NCBI RefSeq assembly: GCF_011065895.1
Contig: NZ_JAALCR010000033.1
Coordinates: forward strand, 1-56,382
Reading direction: 5' to 3'
DNA length: 56,382 bases
Source of the DNA: Paludisphaera rhizosphaerae
Lineage (GTDB): Bacteria > Planctomycetota > Planctomycetia > Isosphaerales > Isosphaeraceae
The notes beneath the pieces were generated by a model. That model was given only the letters and a program-made list of their open reading frames with translations. It was not told the origin of the DNA and searched no databases. The position numbers were made by a program, and so were the translations under genes. Positions 43,410 through 51,188 of the stretch are shown here, piece after piece. Within the stretch, counting starts at the first letter, position 1, and each line of letters opens with the position of its first letter.

Positions 43410-43761
43410 CGATCGCGGCCTCAGTGAGGCGAACAAGCGGAGGCTGGAGCGGGCGGCGTTGAAGATCGGCAAGGCAATCCTCGCAGGGGTGCCGTTGAAC
43501 GGTATCCCGGGGCTCGCGAGCGAGGGTAAGGAGCCGAATCCTCGATTCGGCAAATTTGCCGAGTCGAGAGCGACCCCGTTCCGTTCTCACGTCATCGCCG
43601 GATTCCGGACCCCGGAGACCCCGGCCGAGCTGCTGGAGCTACTCCGCATCGTCATCGACACGACCACGCCGTTGCTCGCTTACCCAGGACGCGACGCCAG
43701 TGAACTGGAGATCGCGTTTGAGGACGGCAGGCTCGCGACGATTCGGGTGGAGACTGCGTGA
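43402..43761 (+). CDS. Hypothetical protein with an in-frame palindrome
   Basis: A 119-residue protein from GTG 43402, overlapping the previous stop by eight bases. The N-terminus is helical and basic (LSEANKRRLERAALKIGKAI). A palindrome at 43541-43568 is read in frame as RFGKFAESR. The C-terminal half (ELLELLRIVIDTTTPL) is likely globular. Function unknown. Confidence 0.6.
   Translation: MRNDRGLSEANKRRLERAALKIGKAILAGVPLNGIPGLASEGKEPNPRFGKFAESRATPFRSHVIAGFRTPETPAELLELLRIVIDTTTPLLAYPGRDASELEIAFEDGRLATIRVETA
43541..43568. repeat. 28-bp palindrome, copy 1
   Basis: CTCGATTCGGCAAA (43541-43554) and TTTGCCGAGTCGAG (43555-43568) pair with a single T-G wobble and no loop. It is nearly identical to the palindrome at 47471-47498. 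It sits in frame within a coding region. Confidence 0.9.
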
Positions 43762-43771
43762 ACTTCGCAAA

Positions 43772-43803
43772 TCCTCGATTGGGAATTTTTTCCCAATCGA
43801 GGG
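43772..43803. repeat. Palindrome with TTTT loop
   Basis: CCTCGATTGGGAA (43773-43785) pairs with TTCCCAATCGAGG (43790-43802) around TTTT, ten bases after a stop codon. It shares AATCCTCGATT with the 43541 palindrome. It may end the upstream transcript. Confidence 0.85.
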
Positions 43804-43906
43804 ATGAAGGACTGCGGGTCTGATCATCGGGACAAACCGGGGATGACGTGTTAACATCGATGGTCATGCGTCCAGGTGTTGGCTTGCTTACGAGGGAGGG
43901 CTTGCG

Positions 43907-44212
43907 ATGGACGAGAATCCGAACGACTTGCTGACGACGGCGGAGGTCGGTGCCGTCATCAACCGCGCGACTTACATGGTGGCTCAGTACATCAACTGGC
44001 ACGGGCTTCCGGCGACGCGGAGGAGCCACCGGTTGTACGTCCGCAGGTCCGACCTGGACGCGTGGCGGCAGCGGCCGGACATCGCGGAGATGCTGCGGAG
44101 GGGCGATGCCGCCAAGGGCGTCGGCCCGACTCCGGCCGAGCGGCGTGAGGCGAAGTCGGCTGCGATGCTGGCTGAGGCCCTTGGACATCCGGCGACGGCG
44201 TCCGGGGCGTGA
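43907..44212 (+). CDS. Excisionase-like HTH DNA-binding protein
   Basis: A 101-residue protein with a MerR/AlpA-type winged-helix N-terminus: LLTTAEVGAVINRA, then a recognition region and the wing strand HRLYVRRSDLDAW. This is the fold of excisionases and small phage regulators (HTH_17-like). It may direct excision of the element with the integrase, or control the rightward operon. The C-terminal half is Ala-rich and helical. ATG 43907 has GAGGG upstream. A terminator-like hairpin lies after it. Confidence 0.75.
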   Translation: MDENPNDLLTTAEVGAVINRATYMVAQYINWHGLPATRRSHRLYVRRSDLDAWRQRPDIAEMLRRGDAAKGVGPTPAERREAKSAAMLAEALGHPATASGA

Positions 44213-44244
44213 GTCGATCCGCTGGGTGAACCTGGATTCCGGGC

Positions 44245-44281
44245 ACGAGGCCGTTGGGAGACCTGCGGCCTCGTTTCGTTT
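44245..44281 (+). terminator. Rho-independent terminator
   Basis: ACGAGGCC (44245-44252) pairs with GGCCTCGT (44267-44274) around a 14-nt loop, followed by TTTCGTTT. It separates the excisionase-like gene from the ParB-like gene. Confidence 0.7.
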
Positions 44282-44297
44282 ACGGGGGGTGTATTCC

Positions 44298-45488
44298 GTG
44301 CGAGTTCTGGGCAGCGAAGACCCTGCGGCGTTCGTGGATGCGAGGAAGCCGGGAGAGTCTCGGCCGTGGGATGGCTCCGACCTGGAGTTCCACGAACTCT
44401 GCACGATGTTTCCGCCGATGGACGGCGAAGCGTTCGCGATGCTTGTGGAGAGCGTCCGTAAGCATGGGCCGACGCGAACGGTCGTGCTCCATGAGGGGAA
44501 GATACTCGACGGACGCCACGCTTACCGCGCCTATCGCGAGGTTGGCGTGGAGTTCAAAGTCCGCGACTGGAACGGCGAGTACGGCACACCGCTCGATTAC
44601 GTGCTGGCTGAGAATCTCGTGCGTCGCGACTTGACCAAGAGCCAGCGCGCGGCATTGGCGGTAGAGGTTAAGCGGCGAAGGAACGAGGAGTATCAGGGCA
44701 ATAGCATCGCGAACCTAAATCGGGAGGGGAGGATTCCGAAGGCTTGTCGAGTTGTCAATGTTGACAACTCGACAAGCGACGCGCGCGGTGAGGTAGCAAA
44801 AGCATTGAATGTTTCCGCCGGATACATTCATGCGGCCGAGAAGGTGGCGGAAGCATCGCCGGAGACGTTCGAGCAAGTCAAGCGAGGTGAGGTGACACTT
44901 CAAAAGGCCAGAGAGGATCTTGGCCTTGCCAAGCCGAAGAAATCCAAGCCGGCTCCGGCTCCGGCTGATTCCGGACTCGTCACCGTCAACGGCGAACGCA
45001 AGTATGACGAAGGCGTTGAGCGTGCGAGAGCGGCTGGTGTGATCCCGGCCGGCGTCGCCGTCACCGTCGAAGATCCCGGCGACGAAGCCGGAGACGTCAT
45101 CCAGGCCGTTCGCGAGGAACAGGCTGAGGAAGCGGCGAAGGTCGACGACCTGACCGACGACGAATGGATTGCACGTCTGCCGCTGGCGTCGGTTCTCACG
45201 GGCGTCTCGCTGACGCGGTTCCGGATGGACGCGCTGTTCTTCCGGGCCTTCGAGCAAAAGATGCGGGGGTCGCTCAAGGCGTTCTACGGCAAGGCGGCGA
45301 AGGCTTATTACAAGGGCTCGTTCCGTGGCGTCGTCGGCTACGGCATCGAGCGGCTGCTTAGGGTTGAGCCTCCCGACCGCTGGCGGAAGTGCCCGCCCAC
45401 GGACAAGGGCGGATGCGATGGCAAGGGGACGGTGCCCATCGTCGGCGAGTGCGGCCTGTGCAAAGGCCGGGGATACTTGGCGCGCTGA
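44298..45488 (+). CDS. ParB/RepB-like nuclease-fold protein with C-terminal zinc motif
   Basis: The 396-residue protein has a ParB N-terminal fold: HELCTMFPPM, VLHEGKILDGRHAYRAYREV (GRHRY-like), then LAENLVRRDLTKSQRAALAV, which resembles the ParB ENxxRxxLTxxE region, and a helix-turn-helix (VAKALNVSAGYIHAAEKV). A palindrome (44742-44777) adds about 12 residues in frame before the HTH. The C-terminus holds four Cys as CxxxxxxxC...CxxC in a DnaJ-like GKG/GRG setting (about residues 368-393). It may bind element DNA for replication or regulation. Start at GTG 44298 has GGGGGG upstream. Confidence 0.75.
   Translation: MRVLGSEDPAAFVDARKPGESRPWDGSDLEFHELCTMFPPMDGEAFAMLVESVRKHGPTRTVVLHEGKILDGRHAYRAYREVGVEFKVRDWNGEYGTPLDYVLAENLVRRDLTKSQRAALAVEVKRRRNEEYQGNSIANLNREGRIPKACRVVNVDNSTSDARGEVAKALNVSAGYIHAAEKVAEASPETFEQVKRGEVTLQKAREDLGLAKPKKSKPAPAPADSGLVTVNGERKYDEGVERARAAGVIPAGVAVTVEDPGDEAGDVIQAVREEQAEEAAKVDDLTDDEWIARLPLASVLTGVSLTRFRMDALFFRAFEQKMRGSLKAFYGKAAKAYYKGSFRGVVGYGIERLLRVEPPDRWRKCPPTDKGGCDGKGTVPIVGECGLCKGRGYLAR
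44742..44777. repeat. Perfect 17-bp stem palindrome inside the ParB-like gene
   Basis: GCTTGTCGAGTTGTCAA (44742-44758) and TTGACAACTCGACAAGC (44761-44777) are perfect inverted repeats with a TG loop. At 36 bp it inserts exactly 12 codons and leaves the frame open. It shares TTGTCGAG and TTGTCAA with palindromes in 42479-42588. Confidence 0.92.
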
Positions 45489-45497
45489 TCAGCGCAT

Positions 45498-45538
45498 GAA
45501 AAAGCCCCCGTCAGACCCGGGCAAGGCCTGACGGGGGC
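45498..45538 (-). terminator. Rho-independent terminator for leftward transcription
   Basis: GCCCCCGTCAG (45504-45514) pairs with CTGACGGGGGC (45528-45538). On the minus strand the stem is followed by TTTTTC, the expected terminator arrangement. On the plus strand no U-tract follows, although it may still slow transcription. No leftward gene is recognised upstream of it. Confidence 0.6.
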
Positions 45539-45579
45539 GGAGATCCTTGGGGCGTCCCGTCGTCGTTCACACGCGAGAC

Positions 45580-46950
45580 ATGCTCATGATATCAAACGGC
45601 GAGTGCGATGACAAGTGCCACTCGACTCGGATCGCGCTGGATGCGGCGATCGAGTATGCACGCGCCGGGTTCCGGGTTGTTCCATGCCATCCGAGGGCGA
45701 AGGAACCGGCGATCGCGGGGTGGCAGCATCGGGCGACGGATGACGAGCGGATGGTCCGGCACTGGTTCGAGAATGGACCGTATCGGAACGTCGCGCTGCT
45801 GATGGGGGGCGGAGTCTTCGCCGTGGACCTGGACGGCGACGAAGGTGTTGAGTCCTGGGGGCGGCTCGTTCACGGCCGGAAGGTTCCGTGCACGGCGACG
45901 GCGGCGACGGGCGGAGGCGGCTGGCACTACTTGTTCCGGACCACACAGAAGATCGCTCCGCGCGTGGGCGTTGAGACTGGCGTCGACATCCGGGGCGACG
46001 GCTCGATCATCGTCGTCGCCCCTAGCATCCACCCAGAGACCGGCAACGCCTATCGTTGGGTCTACCACCCGGGCGACGTCGCCATCGCTCTCGCTCCCGG
46101 ATGGCTGCTGGACCGGATCCACGATCGGGAGGCGGTGACATCAGATCTTGTGCGACCGCCGGCGATGCCGACTCATGACCGGCCGTGCGAGGACGTCGAC
46201 GCGCTTGCGGCCAAGGTCATCGACCGATTCCCCGTGCAGCGGCTCCATAGCAGGAACGCGAGGATGCTGAGGGCGACGGCGTTCCTGATCGGCCAGAACT
46301 ACCGGCTCGACGTCGTGGCAGCGGCCCTTGAACGCTGGTGGCTTCACTTCTACGTCGGGGGAACCATTGGCACGGACCCGCGCGAAGCTCCAGGGATGAT
46401 CGGCCAGACGATCGAGTCCATGGTCAAGGCTGGGAATATCCGCTTAGCCAGCGCCGGCGTCGACCACGAGGCCGCAATCAGGGCGGTTGAACTGACGCCT
46501 GCGCTGGCTCAGATCGTCAGTTCAACACCCAATGTAACTCCTATAGGTATGGGGGGAGAGAAGCCAATACCTAAGGAGTTACATCCCCTCCGGTCCGAGA
46601 ACGATCGTTGGTTCCTCGAGGCGTTGGGAGTCCACTTCACCTATGAGCGCGGGAGGAGCGAAGGCGACCGGCTGAAGGCCACCAACGGTCAGCTTCGGAA
46701 CATCATCCGCGACCGGCACAGTGTCGTGCTGAATCCGAACCAGATGGAGCGTCTGAAGCGTAGATACATCACGCGACCTGGGAAGCCGGCTGAACGTTGG
46801 GAAGCGGCGGTTCAGGTTGCGACCGGCGACAGTTCAGGCAAGACGTGTGAGTTCGAGTTGACCGGGCTGCTGGAGTTGCTTGATCCCAGGCCGACGGATG
46901 CGGCCGTTCCCTCGGAGGAATCACCGTGTCCGATATCGGTTGCCTCGTGA
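45580..46950 (+). CDS. Bifunctional DNA primase/polymerase (Prim-Pol-like) replication protein
   Basis: A 456-residue protein. The N-terminal 210 residues fit the Prim-Pol family of plasmids and phages: YARAGFRVVPCHPRAKEPA, the catalytic acidic motif VFAVDLDGDEG, GGGWHYLFRT, and DIRGDGSIIVVAPSIHPETG. The C-terminal half is probably a helical region without a recognisable helicase. It likely primes element replication. A palindrome at 46533-46583 lies within its coding sequence. Start is ATG 45580 or 45586; no good ribosome binding site is visible. Its stop overlaps the next gene. Confidence 0.8.
   Translation: MLMISNGECDDKCHSTRIALDAAIEYARAGFRVVPCHPRAKEPAIAGWQHRATDDERMVRHWFENGPYRNVALLMGGGVFAVDLDGDEGVESWGRLVHGRKVPCTATAATGGGGWHYLFRTTQKIAPRVGVETGVDIRGDGSIIVVAPSIHPETGNAYRWVYHPGDVAIALAPGWLLDRIHDREAVTSDLVRPPAMPTHDRPCEDVDALAAKVIDRFPVQRLHSRNARMLRATAFLIGQNYRLDVVAAALERWWLHFYVGGTIGTDPREAPGMIGQTIESMVKAGNIRLASAGVDHEAAIRAVELTPALAQIVSSTPNVTPIGMGGEKPIPKELHPLRSENDRWFLEALGVHFTYERGRSEGDRLKATNGQLRNIIRDRHSVVLNPNQMERLKRRYITRPGKPAERWEAAVQVATGDSSGKTCEFELTGLLELLDPRPTDAAVPSEESPCPISVAS
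46533..46583. repeat. Imperfect inverted repeat inside the primase gene
   Basis: TGTAACTCCT (46533-46542) pairs with AGGAGTTACA (46574-46583), and GGTAT pairs with ATACC inside, with a small bulge and a purine-rich loop. It is less compact than the other palindromes. Confidence 0.75.
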
Positions 46951-47201
46951 AGTCGCGGGCCAAGCGGAAGCGTCGAGCCGGGCGACGGAAGCCCAACGCA
47001 CGCGGGAAGGCCGCTATCCCCTCGCTGGCGGCGTTGGCCGCTGCCGAGTTGTACGAACTGCCGTTCGGCAAGTGGAAGGGCTACAGCCTCGCCCAGGTGT
47101 TCGAGCGAGACTCAGGCTACGTGGAGTGGCTCGCGCGTGAGGTGAAAGCCATGGCCGGTGAGATGGCACGTGCTTACGTGGCAGGCCGAGCGACCCTGTG
47201 A
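46926..47201 (+). CDS. Small basic protein with PFGKWKG motif
   Basis: A 91-residue protein starting at GTG 46926, overlapping the primase stop. The N-terminus is very basic (KSRAKRKRRAGRRKPNARG). The core LPFGKWKGYSLAQVFERD followed by GYVEWLAREV matches the small domain seen in ExoX-type nuclease tails and DUF3820 proteins, often linked to nucleic acids. It may bind DNA in replication. Function not established. Confidence 0.65.
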   Translation: MSDIGCLVKSRAKRKRRAGRRKPNARGKAAIPSLAALAAAELYELPFGKWKGYSLAQVFERDSGYVEWLAREVKAMAGEMARAYVAGRATL

Positions 47202-47543
47202 CGATGCTCCCGACGTCGAGCGACGACGACGCGATAGAGCGGATGCCAGGGGCCTTGCAGGGCAACCCAAGTGAGGCGAGCCAGCGGCGGGACGGGGAAG
47301 GCGACCCCATGGCGAAAACCACAAGCCGCGATCGCGAGCAAAATATGTTTGGGGCAAACGACTCCAGACCGCCACACTCACGGCGACCATGTTTTTGCGT
47401 CGTATTGGCACCCCTAATTGCGACGCGAGACCAATTGCACCATTGGTTCCCGCCCAAAAAGCGACCGGCTCTCGATTCGGCAAATTTGCCAAGTCGAGAG
47501 CCTACGTGTGATTGACGCTCCAACCTCCCTGGAGAACGCAGCG
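47202..47543. other. Stretch without a convincing gene
   Basis: A weak frame starts at GTG 47198 or ATG 47204 but its product lacks any family feature. Most of what is visible is the palindrome at 47467-47502 and a shorter inverted repeat ACCAAT/ATTGGT near 47430. Confidence 0.45.
47467..47502. repeat. 36-bp palindrome, copy 2
   Basis: GGCTCTCGATTCGGCAAA (47467-47484) pairs with TTTGCCAAGTCGAGAGCC (47485-47502) with one T-G wobble and one C-A mismatch. The central 28 bases differ at one position from the palindrome at 43541-43568. Confidence 0.9.
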
Positions 47544-47750
47544 ATGTTCATCGACCGAGACGGCGAAGGCGTGGCGACGTACGGCCTCATGAAGTTCGAC
47601 CGCGAGTCGGTCGAACGCGCCAGGGACGTCGCAATGGTTGCCATGCACCGCCAGGGCGTGCCGTTGCGGGTCGTCGGCCAGTTCTTCGGATTGCCCAAGT
47701 CGACCGCTGGCGACCGCATCAGGGCCGCTGAGGCGCGGGGGCTGGTCTGA
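47544..47750 (+). CDS. Small HTH-type protein
   Basis: A 68-residue protein from ATG 47544 with GGAG nine nt upstream. The C-terminal half reads VPLRVVGQFFGLPKSTAGDRIRAAEARG, a helix-turn-helix with a recognition helix PKSTAGDRI. It may control the late (capsid) genes that begin 185 bp downstream. The frame could extend upstream. Confidence 0.65.
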   Translation: MFIDRDGEGVATYGLMKFDRESVERARDVAMVAMHRQGVPLRVVGQFFGLPKSTAGDRIRAAEARGLV

Positions 47751-47935
47751 CTCCGCTCGCTCCCGATCCTCCCGTTCCGCTGAATAATCGGCGATTCCAC
47801 GCGCGCTGATTCGTGCAACGCAACGCCAAGCGCATATCTACTAGACAGTCGGTGTACGGATGGATATTATATACGAGATATGAAACGGCATCTGCCGACG
47901 TCTAGACGCTTTCACGAGACAACGGGAGTTGAGCG

Positions 47936-48319
47936 ATGCAGGTCAAGATGCTCCGGGATTACGTTCTTCCTGACGGTCAGCCGGTATCAGATGGAAACAT
48001 CGTGGTCGTCAACGAAGAGCTTGGCCACAAGCTGGCGAGGTTCGGCGTCGCTCGGCCTTTTCTCCGCTGTCGCGTGAAGGAGGCTGGGACCATCCTTCGG
48101 CGGTGGTGTGACGTCGGCGACGTCGCCGAGACCACCTCCGACGACGACGGCCGGCTTGAATACGAGACGGCGGTTCGCGGCCTGAGGACGGCGCGGTTGG
48201 GGGTCAATCAAGAGATCACGGCCGGCGAGACCAAGGTTATTCGGGCTGACATTGCCGTCGACATGGTCATCGCCGGCTGCGTTGAGTTCGCGGAACTGCC
48301 GGCAGGCGCTGTGAGCTAA
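47936..48319 (+). CDS. Hypothetical protein upstream of the capsid gene
   Basis: A 127-residue protein with no signal peptide or membrane segment. It contains a beta-rich region (VLPDGQPVSDGNIVVVNEELG) and a tail ADIAVDMVIAGCVEF. ATG 47936 has GGGAG upstream. It lies 54 bp before the major capsid gene; a head-assembly role such as scaffold or decoration is possible from position only. Confidence 0.65.
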   Translation: MQVKMLRDYVLPDGQPVSDGNIVVVNEELGHKLARFGVARPFLRCRVKEAGTILRRWCDVGDVAETTSDDDGRLEYETAVRGLRTARLGVNQEITAGETKVIRADIAVDMVIAGCVEFAELPAGAVS

Positions 48320-48373
48320 GGGCGGGGGCGGGGCGAGGACGACGCGTTCCAGGTGAGGCGAAAGGGGGCGAGC

Positions 48374-49486
48374 ATGGCGGTTCTGCGAATGGCCAGCGGC
48401 AAGGCGATCGAGTACACACCGCGAACCTACTCGTTCGCGAGGGCGTTTCGGGCTGCCGAATTCGCCGTTGGGGTTGATCCCCCGGGATTCGAGGGCGACG
48501 TCGCCAGGGCGATCGACGAGACGACGGGCGAAGCGAGGCGACGGCGCGGCGGCTTCAGCGTGCCGATCAGCATGATGCAGGTGAGCCGTCGCAACCTGGA
48601 CGCGACGTCTTTCGACTCGGCGATTCCCCTGGTCGTCGCGCCGCCGGCCGAGTTCACGGACGTGCTCCGATCGAAATCCGTTCTCGGGGCGATGGGCGCT
48701 CGGTTCGTCAGCTTGTACGGCGGCGGTCAGCCCACGGCCATTCCGAAGAAGACGAGCGGAGCCACGGCGGCTTGGGTCGGCGACGGCGGAACCATTCCCG
48801 ACAGTGACATTGAGTTCGCCAGCGACCCCAGCGCCAAGGCGTTGCAGACTGTCGGCGCTCGCGTGAACATCTCGCGTCTGGCGTGGCAGGCGATGGACGA
48901 CGATCTCGTCAGCTACTTCGTCGGCGAGTTGGCTGAGGCTCTGGCCGTCGAGGTCGATCGGGCGTCGCTGGTAGGCGCTGGCGGTCTGGAGCCGACTGGC
49001 CTGTTCAACCTGGGTGCCGTCCCCACCGTGGCGATCGGGCCAAACGGCGGAGCCTTGACCCGGGCGAAGGCTGTTGAGGCGATGAGGACGGTGCACGCGG
49101 CCAACGGCGACGCCCCGGTTGCGGCGCGGATGGGCTGGGTGACGAATCCGGCGGTGGAGGAGAAGCTTCGGAACACGGACGCTTCCACCGGGAACTCCGG
49201 CGCGTGGCTGTGGTCGGACTCTGACCGCATCGTTGGCAGACCCGCAATCGCGACCACGAGCGTTCCAAGCGGCTACGCCAAGGGCTCGGGAACGGGGCTC
49301 AGCGGCCTCGTCTACGGGAATTGGGCAGACGTCGTCGTCAACCTCAGTCCCTCCATCAGGATGATCGTCGACACCTACAGCGTCGCCGCCAACGGCGGGG
49401 CGCGGATATCGGCGTTCCTGGACGTGAAGATCACGTTCCGGCACCTGGAGTCATTCGCAGTCTTCAAAGACGTCGCTACGGTCTGA
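48374..49486 (+). CDS. HK97-family phage major capsid protein
   Basis: The 370-residue protein has the HK97 capsid fold. Markers are the N-terminal region that the prohead protease may trim, the E-loop/P-domain block QPTAIPKKTSGATAAWVGDG, ALAVEVDRASLVGAGGLEPT, the P-domain helix VGARVNISRLAWQAMDD, and the A-domain end TFRHLESFAVFKDVATV. It would form the icosahedral shell. The start ATG 48374 follows a G-rich ribosome binding site. Typical phages place portal and protease before the capsid gene; here the protease comes after it and no portal is present. Confidence 0.9.
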   Translation: MAVLRMASGKAIEYTPRTYSFARAFRAAEFAVGVDPPGFEGDVARAIDETTGEARRRRGGFSVPISMMQVSRRNLDATSFDSAIPLVVAPPAEFTDVLRSKSVLGAMGARFVSLYGGGQPTAIPKKTSGATAAWVGDGGTIPDSDIEFASDPSAKALQTVGARVNISRLAWQAMDDDLVSYFVGELAEALAVEVDRASLVGAGGLEPTGLFNLGAVPTVAIGPNGGALTRAKAVEAMRTVHAANGDAPVAARMGWVTNPAVEEKLRNTDASTGNSGAWLWSDSDRIVGRPAIATTSVPSGYAKGSGTGLSGLVYGNWADVVVNLSPSIRMIVDTYSVAANGGARISAFLDVKITFRHLESFAVFKDVATV

Positions 49487-49541
49487 CGACCGCCAGCGTC
49501 TGGGCTCGGAATCCGGGGCGTCGGGTGGGAGGACGAGGGAC

Positions 49542-50267
49542 GTGGATCAATATCGGCGGGTTTGCGGAGGGACTCTGGCGCTTCGGAGCGGCGCCGGCGG
49601 ACGTCAGGCGTTCCGAGGATACGCGGTCGTCTTCAACGAATGGACGACGCTGTCGGAGGACGATCGGATCGTCCAACGCGAGGTCATCCGACCGGGGGCG
49701 TTCCGCAACGCGTTGGCGGCGAAACAGGACGTTCGAGCGCTCATCGACCACAACCCAACGCTCGTGCTCGGCCGCACGAAGGCGGGAACTCTCCGGCTCC
49801 GTGAGGATCTTCGCGGGCTCGCCGTGGAGATCGATCCTCCCGACACGCAGGCGGGAAGGGACATCGCCGTGAGCCTGAATCGCGGCGACGTCTCTCAAAT
49901 GTCGTTCGCGTTCCTGCCGCGCAAGGGCGGTTGGGATAGGGTTGTCCGCGATGAAGGCGGTCGCACGATCGTCGAAGACTCGATCAGGGACGCAGACCTA
50001 TTCGACGTCTCGATCGTGACTTACCCGGCTTACGAGGGAACGTCGATCGGCGTTCGCGGCGGAATCCTGAGCCTGGAAGAAGCCCGCCGCTGGCTGGCGA
50101 CGAGCCAGGCAGGGGGCAAGGCCGGGTCCAGGTTCGACCCGAAGCGGCCGTTCAAGAAATCCAGTCCCGAGTTCCAGGCGTGGATGGCAGACGCTGGCAA
50201 GCGTCTGAAGGCTCTGGAGGCTCGCGCGTGGGATTCCAAGCGTCGGGCGTTGGGGGGTGGACGATGA
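49542..50267 (+). CDS. HK97-family prohead protease
   Basis: The 241-residue serine-protease-fold enzyme matures the phage shell by trimming capsid precursors. It has FRGYAVVFNEW, VREVIRPGAFRNAL-type sequence (here REVIRPGAFRNAL), DHNPTLVLGRT (catalytic His region), VSQMSFAFLPRKG (Ser) and DVSIVTYPAYEGTSIG. The start is GTG 49542 with GGACGAGGG upstream. Its last four bases form an ATGA overlap with the next gene. It is 56 bp after the capsid gene, reversed compared with most phages. Confidence 0.9.
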   Translation: MDQYRRVCGGTLALRSGAGGRQAFRGYAVVFNEWTTLSEDDRIVQREVIRPGAFRNALAAKQDVRALIDHNPTLVLGRTKAGTLRLREDLRGLAVEIDPPDTQAGRDIAVSLNRGDVSQMSFAFLPRKGGWDRVVRDEGGRTIVEDSIRDADLFDVSIVTYPAYEGTSIGVRGGILSLEEARRWLATSQAGGKAGSRFDPKRPFKKSSPEFQAWMADAGKRLKALEARAWDSKRRALGGGR

Positions 50268-50503
50268 CCCCAACCGTTATCCGACGTCGGCCGGTCTGCG
50301 GCCGCTGCGGCTCGTGCATCGTCGAACGCGAGAGCGGATGCGTCGTGAGCGTCATCGGCCGCGATCCACGCCTCTTGGCGTCGTCGACGCTCTGCGACGA
50401 CTGCTCTGAACGCCTCGCCGAATGGCTGGGTGCCAGGACGCTGCGATCGGCCGAGACGCCTCGCACGGCGGTCGTCGATCCACGGCGTTTCGAGTCCCGT
50501 TGA
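50264..50503 (+). CDS. Small zinc-ribbon-like protein
   Basis: A 79-residue protein with paired cysteines CGRCGSC near the N-terminus and CDDC about 35 residues later, the layout of a zinc ribbon. It begins in an ATGA overlap with the protease gene. Function unknown; similar tiny zinc proteins are frequent in phage structural operons. Confidence 0.6.
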   Translation: MTPTVIRRRPVCGRCGSCIVERESGCVVSVIGRDPRLLASSTLCDDCSERLAEWLGARTLRSAETPRTAVVDPRRFESR

Positions 50504-50522
50504 CATCGCGGAGCAACGCGCC

Positions 50523-51188
50523 ATGGGCCTGGAAGCGATCGAGAATCGACACGCCGCATCGACTGCGGCTCTGGACGTCCGGTGCCTGAACGCCTACCAG
50601 CGGCACCAGTCGTTTGCGAAGGCGGCGAGGGCCGTGGGCGTGACGCTGGCGTTCTGCCGTGCGGCCGTCGAGCGTGCGAGCCAGGTCGAGACCAGGGCTC
50701 CGGCCCCGACCCGGCTGCGGCTCACGAGGCCGGAGCCGGCCGCTGTCGACGACGGCGTGAGCCCGTCTGAGGAACGTGGGTGGGTTCGGGACGTCTTCAA
50801 GTACGGCATGACGCTCGCGGACGTCGCCGACGCCGCTGGCGTGACCATCGACCGTGTGAAGCGGGGCGTTGCCGCCGCTCGCGCCCGGGGCGTGGACCTG
50901 GGCGACGTCCGACAGTGGGTTCCGGATGCGGAGCCGTTGTTCCCGATCGACTCGTTCACGCCTCAGAGCACGTGTCCTCACCATGGGCCGATAGCTTCTG
51001 GGTGGCGAGTCTGCTGCATGGTCTGCCATGCGTCGGGGCTCGACGACAGGCCGGAGCTAAAGATCAGCCGCAGGACGGTGCCACGGCATGCGGCTGCGAA
51101 GGATCCGACGTCGGAAGTACGAACCAATCACAAGAGGGCGGGGACTCGGCGCGAGCGTCGGGCAGCGATGAAAGGCGGTGCCGTATGA
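50523..51188 (+). CDS. HTH-containing phage-like protein
   Basis: A 221-residue protein from ATG 50523 with GGAG upstream. Two helix-turn-helix-like stretches are visible: FAKAARAVGVTLAFCRAAVE and YGMTLADVADAAGVTIDRVK. The tail has CPHHGPIASGWRVCCMVC, a possible zinc site, and a basic C-terminus. It might act as a regulator or a small-terminase-like packaging factor; neither is established. Confidence 0.6.
   Translation: MGLEAIENRHAASTAALDVRCLNAYQRHQSFAKAARAVGVTLAFCRAAVERASQVETRAPAPTRLRLTRPEPAAVDDGVSPSEERGWVRDVFKYGMTLADVADAAGVTIDRVKRGVAAARARGVDLGDVRQWVPDAEPLFPIDSFTPQSTCPHHGPIASGWRVCCMVCHASGLDDRPELKISRRTVPRHAAAKDPTSEVRTNHKRAGTRRERRAAMKGGAV

Noticed and set aside
45498-45538. Treating this hairpin as a terminator for the rightward ParB-like gene
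   Set aside because: The T-tract follows the stem only on the minus strand; no U-run follows on the plus strand.
47204-47515. A possible 104-codon gene before the small HTH gene
   Set aside because: Low-complexity product that runs through the palindrome; kept only as a gene-poor stretch.
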